Source of the DNA: Phellopilus nigrolimitatus | Taxonomy: Eukaryota; Basidiomycota; Agaricomycetes; Hymenochaetales; Hymenochaetaceae | Direction of reading: 5' to 3' | NCBI GenBank assembly: GCA_021029095.1 | Contig: JAJOHG010000010.1 | Span: 62,001-126,000 of the forward strand | Length of the DNA stretch: 64,000 bases | Part shown: piece after piece, positions 32,508-45,109 of the stretch | Layout of the letters: the number at the start of each line of letters is the position of its first letter | Numbering within the stretch: position 1 is the stretch's first letter | Made by a program: the position numbers and the translations under genes | The notes under the pieces: model-generated | What the model was told of the DNA's origin: nothing | Database searches by the model: none | What the model saw: the letters and a program-made list of their open reading frames with translations, nothing else

Positions 32508-33862
32508 GCTCCAGTGCAGAAGGTCGCCCGACGGCGATAACGCCGTTTGCAGGCAGTAAGGCCCGCCCTTGCGGGATATGTCCCATCTCGGCTAGTACGA
32601 CAATTTCGCTGTTTGGCTCGATCGTCTCGCATGCACGCATACGCACGCTCTCTGCTCATTTGGACGGAGGTTGGTACGCCCGCTGGCCTTCCCATGTAAA
32701 AAAACGCGCTGAATTAGTGCTGCCCGAAAACAGAGCTGCAAAGCAAAGCCTATCCGAACGCCTCCGTCGCTGGGCACCGAATTCGTTTTAGCGGAAACTT
32801 GACTATAAGTGTTGGTCTTTATTTGTGTTATCGCCCCTTAGCCTCCAAAACCGGGGAGGAAAAAGCGTTTCCCGACTGCTGCTACAGCTAAGCGTCATCA
32901 TCAAGCGGCAGCGACAGCGACTGTACGGATGTGTTCATGAGACCCTTCGGATACAAACACGGAACCACTGAGAAAAACATTTGGTAGAGGACACACGGAT
33001 AATGATCAGGCTGCCGTCGGCGAGTCTCTTTTCTCTCCCTACGGGGTCTTCTTTTCAACGCAACTCAAAGACCTGCCATTCCAACGCGCCTCTCAAGCGC
33101 CGTCTAAATATTTTACGATACAAGGGCCTCAAGGTTACGTCACCCTTGCTCCGTCTACTCTGACGAAGAGACATATGCCGCCTGGATATCCCTACGAAAC
33201 TGTGGCATTCAGACTTTGGCCTATCTACACGTGGAATGACTACAATATTGCGAGGGAAACAGGGACACCCCACACTGAGACAGACTCCGACGCGATAAGA
33301 ACCTGCAGCTCTGCGAGCGCGTGCAGCGCCTGACCCAGTAGACTAAACATGGCACGAGACAAGAGGGCCAGGACGAAACCCGCCAGAGGCGTTTGGCCCG
33401 TCCTTGCGCGTACGTGCGTGAACCCGATCTCATCCCCCACACAAAGATGAACTTATATCCGCGGATAGCCTATTTGTCTGAATCAGCCAGCCACGAGCAG
33501 ATCCACGCCCCTTCCTGGCTGTTCCGCGGATTTTCTCCCGCTCGTCCGCGACCAGCGCGCGCGCGCACGCATTTTAACAATGGCCGCATGAATGCATAGA
33601 CACCTTTTCAGTCTCCAGACCTGCTTCTCCCGCCCGAGCCGCTCAAAGAGGGACTGGAAAGGGGGGACGGAGGTGGACGGAGCGCTGAGGGATATACATT
33701 GAATGCGGTTGGCCTGCGAGACGTCGTGCGAGCGGGGCGAAACGGACGGGAATGCGCTCATATGAATATGAGCTTGAGGGATACGCGGTGGTGACCGTCA
33801 TTCTCAAGCGTGCGTATCACTGTCACGTCCCTCGTCTAACTCCCTACTCTCGGGGGTCGACC

Positions 33863-34849
33863 ACGGCACTCCAGTTAGGTTTGGCCCGCGCAGCTAAGAC
33901 CCAAGCCACCGAGAAAGCTAAGAGGCCGACAATAAAGGAGAAATCAGCAAACGAGCCTCGGAAGACCACTCAGCTGCATCCATCCGTCTGAGATATAACG
34001 CCAGCTCAGCACCCATTTGGCGATAGGGACACCCCCTGAATACGTTCTCTCAAGATGGGAACATAAGCAGTTGAGTGCGCTTGCCAAGGACTGGCGCATT
34101 TACGTCTTTATCGTTGTCGCCGCTGTCGCCGCTCGATGCTTATTTACCGTGCGGGGCCTGTTGAAGTATGGTCTGCTAACGAGCCAGCGAGAGGGATCAA
34201 AAGAAAATAATCGAGGAGCAGCTGCTTGAGAAGCGGGCGCAGATCAAGTACGTCCGTGTTTCTCAAACTTTGGCATAGTGCGACATTGACGACAATCCGC
34301 ATGTCACTCCTGGTGCAGGATTAGAAGCTGACTACTGGCGGACACGATACCGGCAACGGAGCTATGAGCGCCAGCGATGCATTTTCTGGCACCAGGAGGC
34401 CGACGACGAGGCTGAAGGAACTGAGAACACACTCGACTTGGGAAGTGTGTTTGGAACCACAGGGTCGCACGCGAATCCGGTGGGTCCGACGAAGGATCTG
34501 CAAGCAGTGATTCCCCAATGCCTCAGAATCGCGTCAGATACACGGGCTCTCTCTCTCTCTCACCTCTTTGCACACTTCCAAAGCGGGAGACGACTCTGCT
34601 GTCGTTGTCAATCGGCTCCGTACGCCTTTACAACAGGCCCGTTAGGCCTCGCTCGCCGTCACCTCCGGAAGCCGTGGCGGTAGACCTCCTAGACTCGGAT
34701 TTCTTCATCATCGATGCTCCAGCTTTGTCTAGAGGCTCAGCTCCGGACTTACCTGGCAGTCCTCCACACATGTATGTGCAAGACGCGGCACAGGAGATAT
34801 ACGGTCTTTGCGCATAGCTGACTGGGAGGTAGTCCCCGATGCGCGATAG
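33863..34849 (+). pseudogene. WEHKQL-type SAP paralogue with lost start (C3)
   Basis: The position of the B3 start codon reads ACG here. The parts are LSRWEHKQLSALAKDW, a donor near 34,250, LEADYWRTRYRQRSYERQ, SPSPPEAVAVDLLDSDFF, QDAAQEIYGLCA and, one frame over, SLRIADWEVVPDAR. The exon order follows the main family, but several frame breaks are present. Confidence 0.45.
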
Positions 34850-34999
34850 CGAAAGGCAAAAGAGGACAAGGGAGGAGACGAAATTGAGAGAGGCGACGGA
34901 CGCGCACATGAAGGCAACTCAGGGGACTCTGCGATGCAAGACAGTGGTTTTCTTTTGAGCTACTAAGGCATTTGGCGACTTAGTGTGCCAGCTATTTTG

Positions 35000-35688
35000 C
35001 CCTTTCATTAGGGAGCGGAAGTGCTATGGGAGGCTCGGAGGAAGTTATTGTATGAGCCTGAGAGGCGCCGACGGGGGGATCAACAAGCCTACTATTTGTG
35101 AGCCCTCCTATTTATTTTAAATTGATTTGAACTATTATGATAGATTGATCTCGTTGGGCTGTACGGGTAGAATATCTCGCATGAGCTATCGCATGTGTGA
35201 ACCGAATTGAAGTCAAAACTCGCCACGCGCACTAATTACGAAGTCTCGAGAGTCAACCAATCGGAGGTACGTCCGTCATTTATCCGAGTTAAGATATCGC
35301 ATACTAATGAGATGTACTTTAGCTAAGAAAAGCAGCTCAGATCTCGACGTAGGCGGCTACTCGGATGGCGGCTGCAACGAGACAAAGACGGAAGATAAAG
35401 AATCGGGCATCATTCAGTCTGAATTCTAAATTTCCTCTGGCGTCGTGGCTCATACAATAACGAAACGATCTCTAGAACTGCGCTCACTAAACCGGCCGAT
35501 CAGATACGACAGTCGAACTTGCACAATGATCACAATGAACATAATGAAAACTAGAGCAACAGAAATACAAATCAATATCTGATAGGTGGCTCTCGGGTAG
35601 CCCTTCGAAGGCTTTAAATACGGGAACTCATTCCCTTTCTCCCTTCAATCACTACCTCTACCACAACTACGATCCACTTCCACACCAG
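35000..35688. other. Relic exons (C4) and promoter of SAP gene C2
   Basis: Decayed exons like B4 lie at 35,190-35,420. A TTTAAATACGGG box near 35,612 is followed by the CT-rich leader of the next gene. The TTCCAC hexamer array is reduced to one unit. Confidence 0.4.
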
Positions 35689-36920
35689 ATGAATTCGTCG
35701 TCGCTCGCATCTGAGGCCCAGCTCAAAGAGCTGGTATACCATGTGTCATGGACGCTCGCAAGGGTGAGTCTCGCATCTCCGTCGCTGACGCCGTTCGTTA
35801 CTGATTAGTATGCAGGAACAAGGCTTGAAAGTCGCAGGGCGGCTCGAGCAAATTCTAGAGCGCTTGCTGAATCTGCAGGCGAAGACCGGGTGTGTTCCTG
35901 TTTCACCGCTTCATATGTATCTCACACTGACGACACTTGATGTGTCTGCTGCAGACCCGAGCACGACCTGGTCGGCCACAGTGCCGATAACGAAGGAGCC
36001 GCCTCCTGTTCTGCATCCGACTCAGCAACGGCGACCAAAGAGAACATTGGGACTACGCCTCAAGAAAGTACCGAGCGGAAGAGGAAGGCAGAAGAGATAG
36101 AACCGGAAAGTGAGTCTCTTCATCAGCGTCCACAATACACCTGCATTTCTGACATATCAATTCTCTGCAAGAAGACGCGCCGACGCTTTCGCCGCCTCCG
36201 CCATCCCCGCAGCCATCTCCTGGAGCACGGCAGCGCCCCCCGGTGCTAGCTCTCCGCGTATCATCGTCTCATCATCTCATCATATCCACAATGGCTCCGG
36301 AAAGAACACAAAAACGGACAGCTGCTAGACGACACATCTGCACACCAAGCCGTCAAGTACCCACTGTCTCTAGACAGCGTACTGCTAACACCCCTAATGC
36401 TCCCGGGGAGCCGGTAGCGCCATATGCTGACTCGGCCGCGAGTGCCACCGAACAGGAGATCCCGTCTTCGGCTAGGAAGGCGCGCTGCACTCTCATCGAC
36501 TCCGGTGTCGACAATTTAAAGGAATCTTCCGGGGCTCGCAAGTATACAGGACCATTGAGACGGTCGATACGTCTTCGCCAGGCCCTTTCTCCCCTTTCCA
36601 CAGAGAAACTGGCAAGAATGCACAATACGATTGTGCATGATTTATCCGAGTTTAAGCCAAATATTGTCTTTTTTTTTGGAACGAACCCTGGCAGGTTCGA
36701 TGTCGCGTTAGTGCATCCGCACGTGCAGCTCTATACGCGCACCAGGGATTCGGACAATGTTGCACATCTTCCGGGGAGATATGTGAGTTCGCCTTGGTCA
36801 TGTGTCTTTGCAACGTCCCTTCAGTTGCACACATCTTGCTGCATCCCGGAATCGTACAGGGATGCTTTCCGAATTTCTTCGCCTTCTTTAGAGGCGGCCC
36901 AGGCTCGCTCAACTGGGTAG
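35689..36920 (+). CDS. SAP-domain protein, 350 aa (copy C2)
   Basis: The model is join(35689..35763, 35816..35889, 35955..36109, 36172..36920), with the standard phases. The N-terminus is MNSSSLASEAQLKELVYHVS and exon 2 is EQGLKVAGRLEQILERLLNL. Exon 3 ends ERKRKAEEIEPE. Exon 4 starts DAPTLSPPPPSPQPSP and continues through TQKRTAARRH and KESSGARKYTGPLR. From 36,652 it overlaps the zinc-finger frame on the other strand. Uninterrupted frames suggest that it could be functional, although the antisense tail is doubtful as real protein. Confidence 0.6.
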
Positions 36921-37188
36921 CCTTCTGCTTCCTCGGCTTCGACGGGCCGGCCTTACTCGGCCCAGCGCCAGAGGAGGGTCTAGCGACACCGCTGCCGGTA
37001 TGTCGAGACGACACGTGCGGCGCAACAAGGTCCTTAAAGTTACGACTACTGTCCTGCCGAGATAGAACATGGTGACACGGTGCCAACGCTGCAGACACTC
37101 CGTCTCGAAGGGATCCTGGGTTTGAGCCATGAGTGGCTCGCGCAGCTGGCCGAAAACCTCCAAGCATACGATGAGAAATGGCAGGCAC
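36652..37188 (-). CDS. C2H2 zinc-finger frame, arm C copy
   Basis: Frame with APHVSSRHTGSG, GPSSGAGPSKAGPSKP, HPCTIPGCSKMCATEGTLQR and a second group CPNPWCAYRAAR. The first 55 or so codons are antisense to the F-box fragment, so the true start is unknown. Its mate at 7,039-7,590 has an extra internal repeat unit. It is convergent with SAP gene C2. Confidence 0.4.
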   Translation of the reverse strand: MPAISHRMLGGFRPAARATHGSNPGSLRDGVSAALAPCHHVLSRQDSSRNFKDLVAPHVSSRHTGSGVARPSSGAGPSKAGPSKPRKQKATQLSEPGPPLKKAKKFGKHPCTIPGCSKMCATEGTLQRHMTKANSHISPEDVQHCPNPWCAYRAARADALTRHRTCQGSFQKKRQYLA

Positions 37189-37280
37189 TGAGAAAAGTGT
37201 GGGTTGCAGAGCGCCCTGGCGTTGATCTGGATCTGCTATTGGATCTTTTTGAGGGCAAGGAAGTATACCATGATGGGTAA
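37050..37280 (+). pseudogene. Truncated F-box/LRR-type fragment (arm C)
   Basis: Retains CPAEIEHGD, PTLQTLRLEGILGLSHEWLA and the GVDLDLLLDLFEGKEVYHDG end of the A copy. The upstream part present in A (6,665-7,012) is deleted and the fragment abuts the zinc-finger frame directly. Confidence 0.5.
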
Positions 37281-37729
37281 GTCTATGATGTGGACAGGCT
37301 TTCGATCGACTTGTATCTGACCAATTCTCTTTCCATTAGAAGAATACTTCTCGTGGCAGAAGAGCTTCCAGTCGAGCACGTGTCGTCCGAGAAGAATTAC
37401 AACCAAAAACCGATACTGATTAGTGACAATGCCCGCTCTAAGCCGTGATGTTATCGTTGCATCTCCATCTCGGTCTCCGTCGCTCATTCCGAAGCCGTTC
37501 TGACAGTAGTTAAGAGACAGGTGGTGGGGGTTAAAGCAGTGTTTTGTATATCTTTTGTTGTGTCATATCTTGTGCAATAATGAACTGAGTAGCACTTGTT
37601 AAAATTGAACTGGATTTCGATCGACATCATGAGCATGGCTGCAGACAGATTCGCAACTCAGCGAGCACTCAGTATCATCTGAACGACACAACACTCGGAC
37701 CAGCTGCCGAGTACCCCATGACTGTAAAG

Positions 37730-38235
37730 CTGCTCTACTCGGTTGAAAGCGCGTTGATGACAGTACCCCGGCGGGGGAACGATGGACGGACTTCTGGCTG
37801 GCTGACTTGCAGCACTTTGCAATTGGTGCTGGCGGCGATTCACCCTCCATAAAAGGCCTTTATCATTCACTTGTCTATCGCCAGATTCCTCACCATCCTT
37901 TGAGTCATCTCAGTCTACTTGGCCACTTCCGCGTCGGACAATTCCTCCAACTTTCTCACGCATATTCTTATATTGGCGTAGGTAAGTTCTCAACTAAAAA
38001 CGATGTCCATCTCCGGCGTCATCTCTTGTTGGTCGAAAAGGCGGTTGCCGTCTGAGTTTCGAGCTGAAGGAAAAGCTAACTGGGTGTGAAAAGGATTCCT
38101 GGGCGAAGGACATTGACAGCAGGTGCCCCGCGCTATTCTGAAAGTAATGACATTCATGGAATGGCACGAAAACGTTATGCTGCTTCTCTCGAGGCCACCT
38201 CGCCGCGTGCGAGCAGTGGGCGAGGGCATCAGACT
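37730..38235 (-). pseudogene. Inverted tail-module block (arm C)
   Basis: Mate of 5,460-5,985, inverted relative to the flanking SAP genes and to block B. The junction ATGACTGT|AAAGCTGC at about 37,725 is shared with arm A. Confidence 0.45.
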
Positions 38236-38816
38236 TAGCGTCGAATTTAAAGGTCTGAGCTCGCCCCGTCACTTACTCTTTCTCCAGCAGATATCGGAGC
38301 CTCGATGCTTTTCAAGCACGTTTAGAATCGGGACGATTGTTGAAACACGACTGCCTCGTTAGCAGTCCCTTTTTGGAGAGAGCTCAGACTAGAATCTTTC
38401 CTCGGTACAGTAGAATTGAAGAATATTGTATCAAGGTGAAATTAAATCCAAGGCTCACAATGAGACCTGCTCGTCTCAATTTGATATTATGTGTATTCGT
38501 CGGAAATACATGCTCACAACCCAAATAGTTACAAATATTGCGACCCACTCCTGGACCGGCCGGTCGGATACAATAGCCGGACTTGCACAATGAACACAAT
38601 GAACATAATGAAAATCAGAGCAACACGAACAAAACGAACCTAATGAAAGCCAGAACAAACACGAATACAACCCAACAAACCAACATGTGATGTGTGGCTC
38701 TCTTCGAGGGCTTTAAATACGGGGGCTCATTCCCTTTCTCCCTTCAACCACTAACCTCTACCACAACTACGATCCACTTCCACTTCCACTTTCACTTCCA
38801 CATCCTACCACACCAC

Positions 38817-39653
38817 ATGGATTCGTCGGCGCTCCCATCTGAGGCCCATATTAAGGGGCTGGAATACCACGCGTTGAGGACGCTCGCAAGAGTGAGTCTC
38901 GCATCTCCGCCGCTGTCGCTGCTCGTTACTGATTAGTATGCAGGTACATGGCTTGAAAGCCACAGGGCCGCGGGAGCAAATCCGAGAGCGGTTGCTCAAA
39001 TGGCGTGCGGAGATTGTGTACGTTCCTGTTTCACCGCTTCATATTTATCTCACACTGACAACACTTGGACGTGTCTGCTGCAGACCCGAGCACAACCCGG
39101 TCTACCACAGTGCCGATAACGAAGGGGCCGCTCCCTGTTCTGCATCCGGTTCAGGTACGGCGACCAAAGAGAACAGTGGGGCTGCACCCAAAAGGAGTAC
39201 CGCGCGGAAGCGGAAGGCGGAAGAGATAGACTCGGAAAGTGAGTCTCTTCATCAGCGTCCACAATACACCTGCATTTCTGACATATCAATTTTCTGCGAG
39301 AAGACATGCCAGCGGAACGTCAAAGGAAGAGAATCTTAGCCGACTCCGTTGTCGTCAACACAGATGTGGCTCCGTCACCTTCGCCATCCCAGCCGGCGCA
39401 GCCACATCCAACACCGCTGACATCCTTGCCGGAGACGCCGCTGCCGTCATCGCCAATACTTTCAGCGCCATTTCCGCTGCAGTGTCCTTGCATGCCGCGG
39501 CACCCACTACAGACATGGGACACCATGTTCTTCATTCAGGATCCAGATGGATGTCCGGAAATTGTCAGGCCCGTTTCTGACTGGCAGAAGGGCCAGCGAA
39601 CGTGTCGACCGAGACGTTCTACAACCAATTACTCGAGACGATACCAATACTGA
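38817..39653 (+). CDS. SAP-domain protein, 218 aa (copy C1)
   Basis: The model is join(38817..38891, 38944..39017, 39084..39238, 39301..39653), phases 0, 2 and 1. SAP residues are IKGLEYHALRTLAR and VHGLKATGPREQIRERLLKW. Exon 3 ends ARKRKAEEIDSE. Exon 4 has QRKRILADSVVVNTDV, a short proline tract, WDTMFFIQDPDGCPEIVRP and VSDWQKGQRTCRPRR, ending YSRRYQY. The basic C-terminus arises from a frame change relative to the acidic DTDTE end of copy A1. All frames are open. The TATA-like box is at about 38,713. Confidence 0.7.
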
Positions 39654-40186
39654 ATAATGCCAGTGCCCGGTATAAGCCGTGAGGTTATTGTCATATTCCG
39701 TCTCGGTCATCATCGCTCGCCAGAGCCGTTCTGTAGTAGTTTATAGACAGGTGTAAGGCAGTTTTGTATCTTTTGTCATGTTGTTTCTTGTGCAAAAACA
39801 ATTTTAGCAACACTTGTTAAATTCAGATCGTGTCGACTAAGATCCATGAGCATGGCTGCAGGCAGATTAACGACTCCATGAGTATTCGCAGTATCATTCA
39901 AACAACACAACACTCGGACCTGCTGCCGAGCTCCCAATGACTGTGTCGGTTGCACTCGCCCACCACTCGTATGCGGCACGGTGGCCTCTCCTGAGAGAAG
40001 CAGCATAACGTTATCGTGTCATTCCACAAAGGTAATTGCTTTCGGAATAGCATAGGCACCGGCTGTCAGTGTCCTTTGGACACACAGGTAGCTTTCCCTT
40101 CAGCTCGCGACTCAAACGATATCCGCCTTTTCGACAAACAAAGAGATGACAATGGACTCTAGCTGAGGGCTTACCTACTCCAAATA

Positions 40187-40299
40187 CAAGAGTACGCGGG
40201 CACGAGCTGGAGGAATTGGCCGACACGGAAGGAGTTAAGTGGACTGAAATGACTCGGAGGATGGTGGGGATTCTGGCGATGGTCGTTCGGAACGAATGA
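40187..40299 (+). pseudogene. Tail module downstream of C1
   Basis: Reads HELEELADTEGVKWTEMTRR followed by MVGILAMVVRNE and a stop. It lies about 530 nt beyond the C1 stop on the same strand. Confidence 0.4.
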
Positions 40300-41036
40300 T
40301 AAAGGCCCTTTGTTGAGCCTGCGAGGAGGACTTCAAAGGAATCGATTGACTGAGCCCTTCGTTTGTATCGGATCTCTATAGGATCCGTCGACATGCGTTT
40401 GAGCAGCAAAGTTGGATGTTGAGTGTTCGTCAGGTGATCTGGCCATGCGTTACGCAGAAAAAGACAACAAGCACGAAGGAGAGACACTCTTGAATCGGTG
40501 CTGCTTTCCGAAGGTGTACCTAGCAAATTCGACTAGGGTCGTCTTGGATATGCACTTGCGATAACCTGTCTTTCCGCCACTCAGCTAACTCGACGAGTCA
40601 TTTTTGAGAGTATTGGAAAAGAGAGAAGCCCCAGGTCACATGAAGCATCATCTTCTAACATTAGTGATTGCAGATTGCAGTAATGCATACCTCTCCTGGA
40701 CCTGCACGAGTATGATATTTCGCGTGCATCTCGTGTACGAGTGCTTGAAACCGAATTGAACCGGTATAGAGCGCCGATGAACAGCGTCTCCAGAACCCGC
40801 GCTTCTCCTTGGCCGCCGCGCCGAACGACGTCGAGCACGCAAGATCGAGGTCGATGTCGAAGACGGTGTCGGAGATTTGACATCGAAAGCCGGTTCTTGA
40901 ATTCGTGCCGAGCTTTTCGTCGTCTGACCTCGTTCCGATGCACTCCTCGCGCATGAAGACTCATGGCTACGTGCAATGAAGAGGAGCAAGTCTTCAACGA
41001 CACGAGGCATTTGGCCAGGCCGAAACGAAACATCAC

Positions 41037-41216
41037 ATGCCTGACATCGCGCCTCCTACGTCGGATAGCTGCACCGCCGAACGCGTCTGGCTCGGTGTCG
41101 CGACGCCCGTGATCGCGTGTGAGCCTTTACCCGACGGGGCCCTGCCCGTGGATGTGCCCGACAACGCAGTTTCGGTTTTCTCTAGCAACCTCCTGGCGCC
41201 GTGCACGAGCAAATAG
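41037..41216 (+). CDS. Small unrecognised frame, 59 aa
   Basis: Arm C partner of 2,209-2,472, opening MPDIAPPTSDS and ending APCTSK. It is shorter by an earlier stop. Coding status is uncertain. Confidence 0.2.
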   Translation: MPDIAPPTSDSCTAERVWLGVATPVIACEPLPDGALPVDVPDNAVSVFSSNLLAPCTSK

Positions 41217-41834
41217 AGTAGCCTCCAGGGACAGGCGTACCCACTAAGCGCGCGCGGAGCGTCTTTCGCCGCGGGAGATTTGCAGAAACGGCTCGCATAG
41301 GACGTCTTGGGCCGGAGCGCCTATCCTGCGCGGCGGCAGCGGTCGATGGCCAGATAGAACTTGACGAGTAGATGCGCACTGTCAGGAGCAGCGTCGTGGC
41401 TCGCTGAGAGCCAGCAAGTGTCCGATGGCGCTGCCGTCGAAGAAGGCACACAAGCCAGAAGTTCTATATATATACAAATAAAAAGGAATACCTGGACTTG
41501 GATTCCGAAATTACTCGCGATTCGCAAGACAGTAACAGGCGACTTTGGAAGACACTCATTCCACGACAGAAATTGCTGGAAGACGAACTTGGGCTTCGCA
41601 TTTGAATTGCTGAGATTGCGAATTTAAAATGAGAGAGCTCGGCTTTAGCTGTGGAGTTGTACAGGTCTTTTCTCCCAACTCGTCCACGCAGCTCGACGCG
41701 TAATTTTGGACAGGGAGTAGACACACTTGTCTCAGGAAGAGCTTAGGTGAGCACGCACACGCTTGCATCTACATACAGCTCTAGCCGGACTTGGAAATGC
41801 AACGGCATTGGTATATCCGTCCATACTGTCAGCA

Positions 41835-42880
41835 TTAAGAGTACTGCGCTCTGCCGCAGTAGCGCTTGAGGTGCACAAGGCACAAAAAATGTTGCAGAAC
41901 GAGGGGCACGCGGCCGAGACGCATGCCGCGCTGCTCGCGGAGGCGAAGGCGAGCAGGAAGGACGTCCCCCACGAAGCTCGTCGAGGAACTCATGCGCGTC
42001 ATCCACGGAAAGTCCAAGACATTGTGTTAAAACACGAGACGCTTGTGAAGTACAGCAGCTAGGCGGAGAGGGACGCAGTCGTGGGCGAGCTAAAGGGGCG
42101 GCTCATGGAGCTCGCGCGGAGCCGGTACTCGAAGATGCAGCTCATCGCCAGGAGGACACGTCCTGCAAAAAACAAAATCCAACTATATTTTCGCGGCACG
42201 GACAATTCTTCGTGACGAAGCTCATCCACGGCTGCCCTGCTCACTGCGTGGCAATCCTGCTCGAGTCCCGCGGGGCCGTCGTGCGCCTGCTGCTGCACCG
42301 CGGTGCTCGCAGACGCGTACAAGCTGCACGCGAACGCGAACGAGCCTCCTCCGTGACATCTACGGGCGTGAGGTTGCGCTCTTCGCGGAGCCAGCCCTCG
42401 CGTGGGCACCACGGACGAGCGCGAGAAGGCACAGCTGAAGAAGGGTCTCGTTAATATGCTTGAGGGCGGGGACTCGGAGAGGTGCGTGTTGAAATGCGAG
42501 GGGCGAGGTCGTCAGCAGTCGCGCACACAGGGAATTCGTTTGACCTGTTGGCGGTAGTGAGCCGTGGCCAAACGCTGGTTGCTTACTAATCTACCCGATT
42601 TGTCCGTAACCCGAAATCAGTTTCTGGGCGTTCGCAGAATTCCAACAGTGCGAGCGCATCCTCGCTGCGGTGAAGGAGAACGTGCAGCTCGTGTGATGCG
42701 GACTTGTTTTCTTCTTACGATGTGGTTCCTTATGTTTTCGTCCGCGCGTTATATAACCCGGAGAAGGGCGCGATGTCGCATGCGATTTTCATCCGTGTGT
42801 ACCCAATCGGGCGGGCATCGTACGCGTCGGCCATCAATTTGGACGCGCTTCGCGTGGCTTCCTCGGTCAAGCACAGATGA
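41835..42880 (+). pseudogene. PUF6-like pseudogene, arm C copy
   Basis: Segments in order are VHKAQKMLQ, KVQDIVLKH, TLVKYSS with an in-frame stop before AERDAVVGELKG, FVTKLIHGCP, VLADAYKLHANANE, then in other frames LLRDIYGREVALFAEP, KAQLKKGLVNMLEGGDSER, CERILAAVKENVQLV and YNPEKGAMSHAI. The last four match the family better than the A copy does. Multiple stops and shifts make it non-functional. Confidence 0.75.
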
Positions 42881-43251
42881 TCTTTGCTACCATGTCTTGC
42901 ATGTAACTCGAATGCTCGTACTGTGTCGATGTCGCTCCTGCAAATGTTTAACGGCTATCACGCATCGCCGTATCAGCTTGCTCAGTTGGATCAGCATTGG
43001 GCCGGTATGGATTCCATCCCCGAGACACTCTGAAGCTATCTAAACGCCTCCGCCCGTTGCAAGAGGTGAAAAACTACCTGAACGCAACTACCAAGCCCGT
43101 CTACGACGACAGCGACACTAACACTAATGCGTTATGAAGCCTTCGGACAGACACGAAGCCACCGAGGAACCATAAAGTGACGGCTCGGATTGTGTACAAA
43201 CCGCTGTCAGTGAGTGTCTTTTCTTTTCACTTCCGACGGCAACTTCTTCTG

Positions 43252-43942
43252 ATGCATTTCAAGGATCTACCATTCTATCATATCTCTCAAGTACCGCCTA
43301 TATATTTTACAACGCAAGAGTCTAAAACTAAAAAAGACCCTTACGTCGCCGTTACTTCGTCTATAATGATGAAGAGACAAATGTCGCCTGAATATCCCTC
43401 TGAGACTGTGGCATTCAGACTTTGCCCATCCTACGTGCGAGCTGCAGGACCATGAAGAAGAAACCAGAAACACCTCACACCGAAATGGACTCCGACGCGA
43501 TGAGAAGCTGCAACTCCGCAAACCCGCAGGACTCCCTTGTGTCTGCTCGTTGGTCGTCGGTGTCCGATGGATCATCCTGAAAACACTGCAATTCAAAATA
43601 CAGAATCTGGACTTGAGACTGGAACCAGAAATGAACCTGACTCTCCTGATCACCCTTCTCCTAATGTGTACTTCGTGCGGAGATGCTCATACGATATGTT
43701 GGCAGACACGTTTAGCCCAGGCTGCAATGCTTGCTTTGGGATGTCGGAGTAGTCCTACGATGTGCGATCGCCGACTAAGTATTGTTCGTCGGTTTTTGAG
43801 CTCGAGTTTAGGCTTTGCTAGAGTGTTTTTCGCCAAGATTGCTACTGAATTCTGCCAGTTAGAGTCCTCCAGATCTGAGTCGGATGGAGAAGAAAGACAT
43901 CAGCGCCTCTCCACGGACAACTCTCAAGCAAAAGGTGTGTGA
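43252..43942 (+). other. FRLWP-type relic and polar downstream frame
   Basis: The frame 43,252-43,455 (MHFKDLPFYHISQVPPIY, KRQMSPEYP) pairs with 36-218. A second frame, 43,550-43,942, with a hydrophobic start and a polar end (ESSRSESDGEERH) parallels part of 21,960-22,125. Not recognised. Confidence 0.3.
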
Positions 43943-44760
43943 ATCGGTAAAACAAAAAACAAAAATGGCGCAAAGGCAAGAGGTAGATGGCGATCCGCGA
44001 TGCGTACGTGAACCTGGACTAATCACTGCGTTTATATTGCAGATATTTTATTTTCTTGAATCAGCAAGGTCTGCGCAAACACAAGCGGGTCTACGTCCTT
44101 CCGTGGCCGTTATACAGCCTTCTTGCGCGCACTCACGATCCGCCCTCCGCATGGGGTCATGCGAAAGGATACAATCGTCGTTGGGATTCCAACCCCCCTG
44201 CTACCCCTTCCATCCGACGCTCTCACCGCGCCTCTACATACGTGGAATTCACCATCGAGGCGAACCCTCGATAACGATGAACGTACGACCGAAGAACTGA
44301 GGGATATAGAACGAGTAATGTATGCCTGCGAGACGTTGTACAAGCAGGTGAAGGGGGGATTTGTTGAAATGTGCCGAATAAGTACGAGCTTAAGGAATAT
44401 CGGATGTTAGAGGTCATCATCAAGTTTGAAGAGGATGGGGGCGAAAGAGTCAGCACTGAGATGTGTAAGAGTGTTCGTCAGCTAAATCGGACGAGCAGAA
44501 TTGCCCAAGCTTATCTTATAGTCCTGTGGTACGCGTGATGTGCCGTATGATTGCAATAATACTATTGATTTTAAATCTAATTACGCTAGACCCTCTTCCC
44601 CTTACACAAGCTCCCGATGATACATTGGAATAATGTCGAAAATTATTTCAACTTACGATTCAAACAGAAGCAAACAACGTGTGGTTTCTCTATTCTCCGA
44701 CAATTTCGAGACGAGTCGTCGAGTTAGCTGAGTAGCGGAAAGACAGATTGTCGCATATGC
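43943..44760. other. No gene recognised
   Basis: The first half is a diverged copy of about 22,180-22,560; the rest is AT-rich without a distinguishing feature. Confidence 0.35.
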
Positions 44761-44996
44761 AAGATGACCATAGCCGAATTTGCTACTTCGGAAGGCAACA
44801 CCTACCTACCGAAACAAGCGTCACGATCAAATCTTTTTTCGCGTAACGCATGGCCAGATTACCTGACGAACACTCAACATCCAACTTTGCTGCTCGAACG
44901 CGTGTCGACGGATCCTATAGAGATCCGATACAAACGAAGGGCTCAGTTAATCGATTCCTTTGAAGTCCTCCTCGCAGGCTCAACAAAGGGCCTTTA

Positions 44997-45109
44997 TCAT
45001 TCGTTCCGAACGACCATCGCCAGAATCCCCACCATCCTCCGAGTCATTTCAGTTCACTTAACTCCTTCCGTGTCGGCCAATTCCTCCAACTTGTGCCCGC
45101 GTACTCTTG
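44997..45109 (-). pseudogene. Tail module downstream of the 45.6 kb SAP gene
   Basis: Inverted copy of 40,187-40,299. A long plus-strand frame over it (44,764-45,402) is its antisense and is not preferred. Confidence 0.35.

Larger units (their letters stand above)
28100..43480. repeat. Right arm (block C) of the large inverted duplication
   Basis: This is the inverted partner of 1-16,270. Arms A and C share derived features that block B lacks: the F-box/LRR insertion and an inverted block of about 0.5 kb. They are therefore sister copies. C differs from A by a 5-nt deletion in the 772-aa gene, loss of part of the F-box fragment, and poly-G expansions. Confidence 0.9.
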
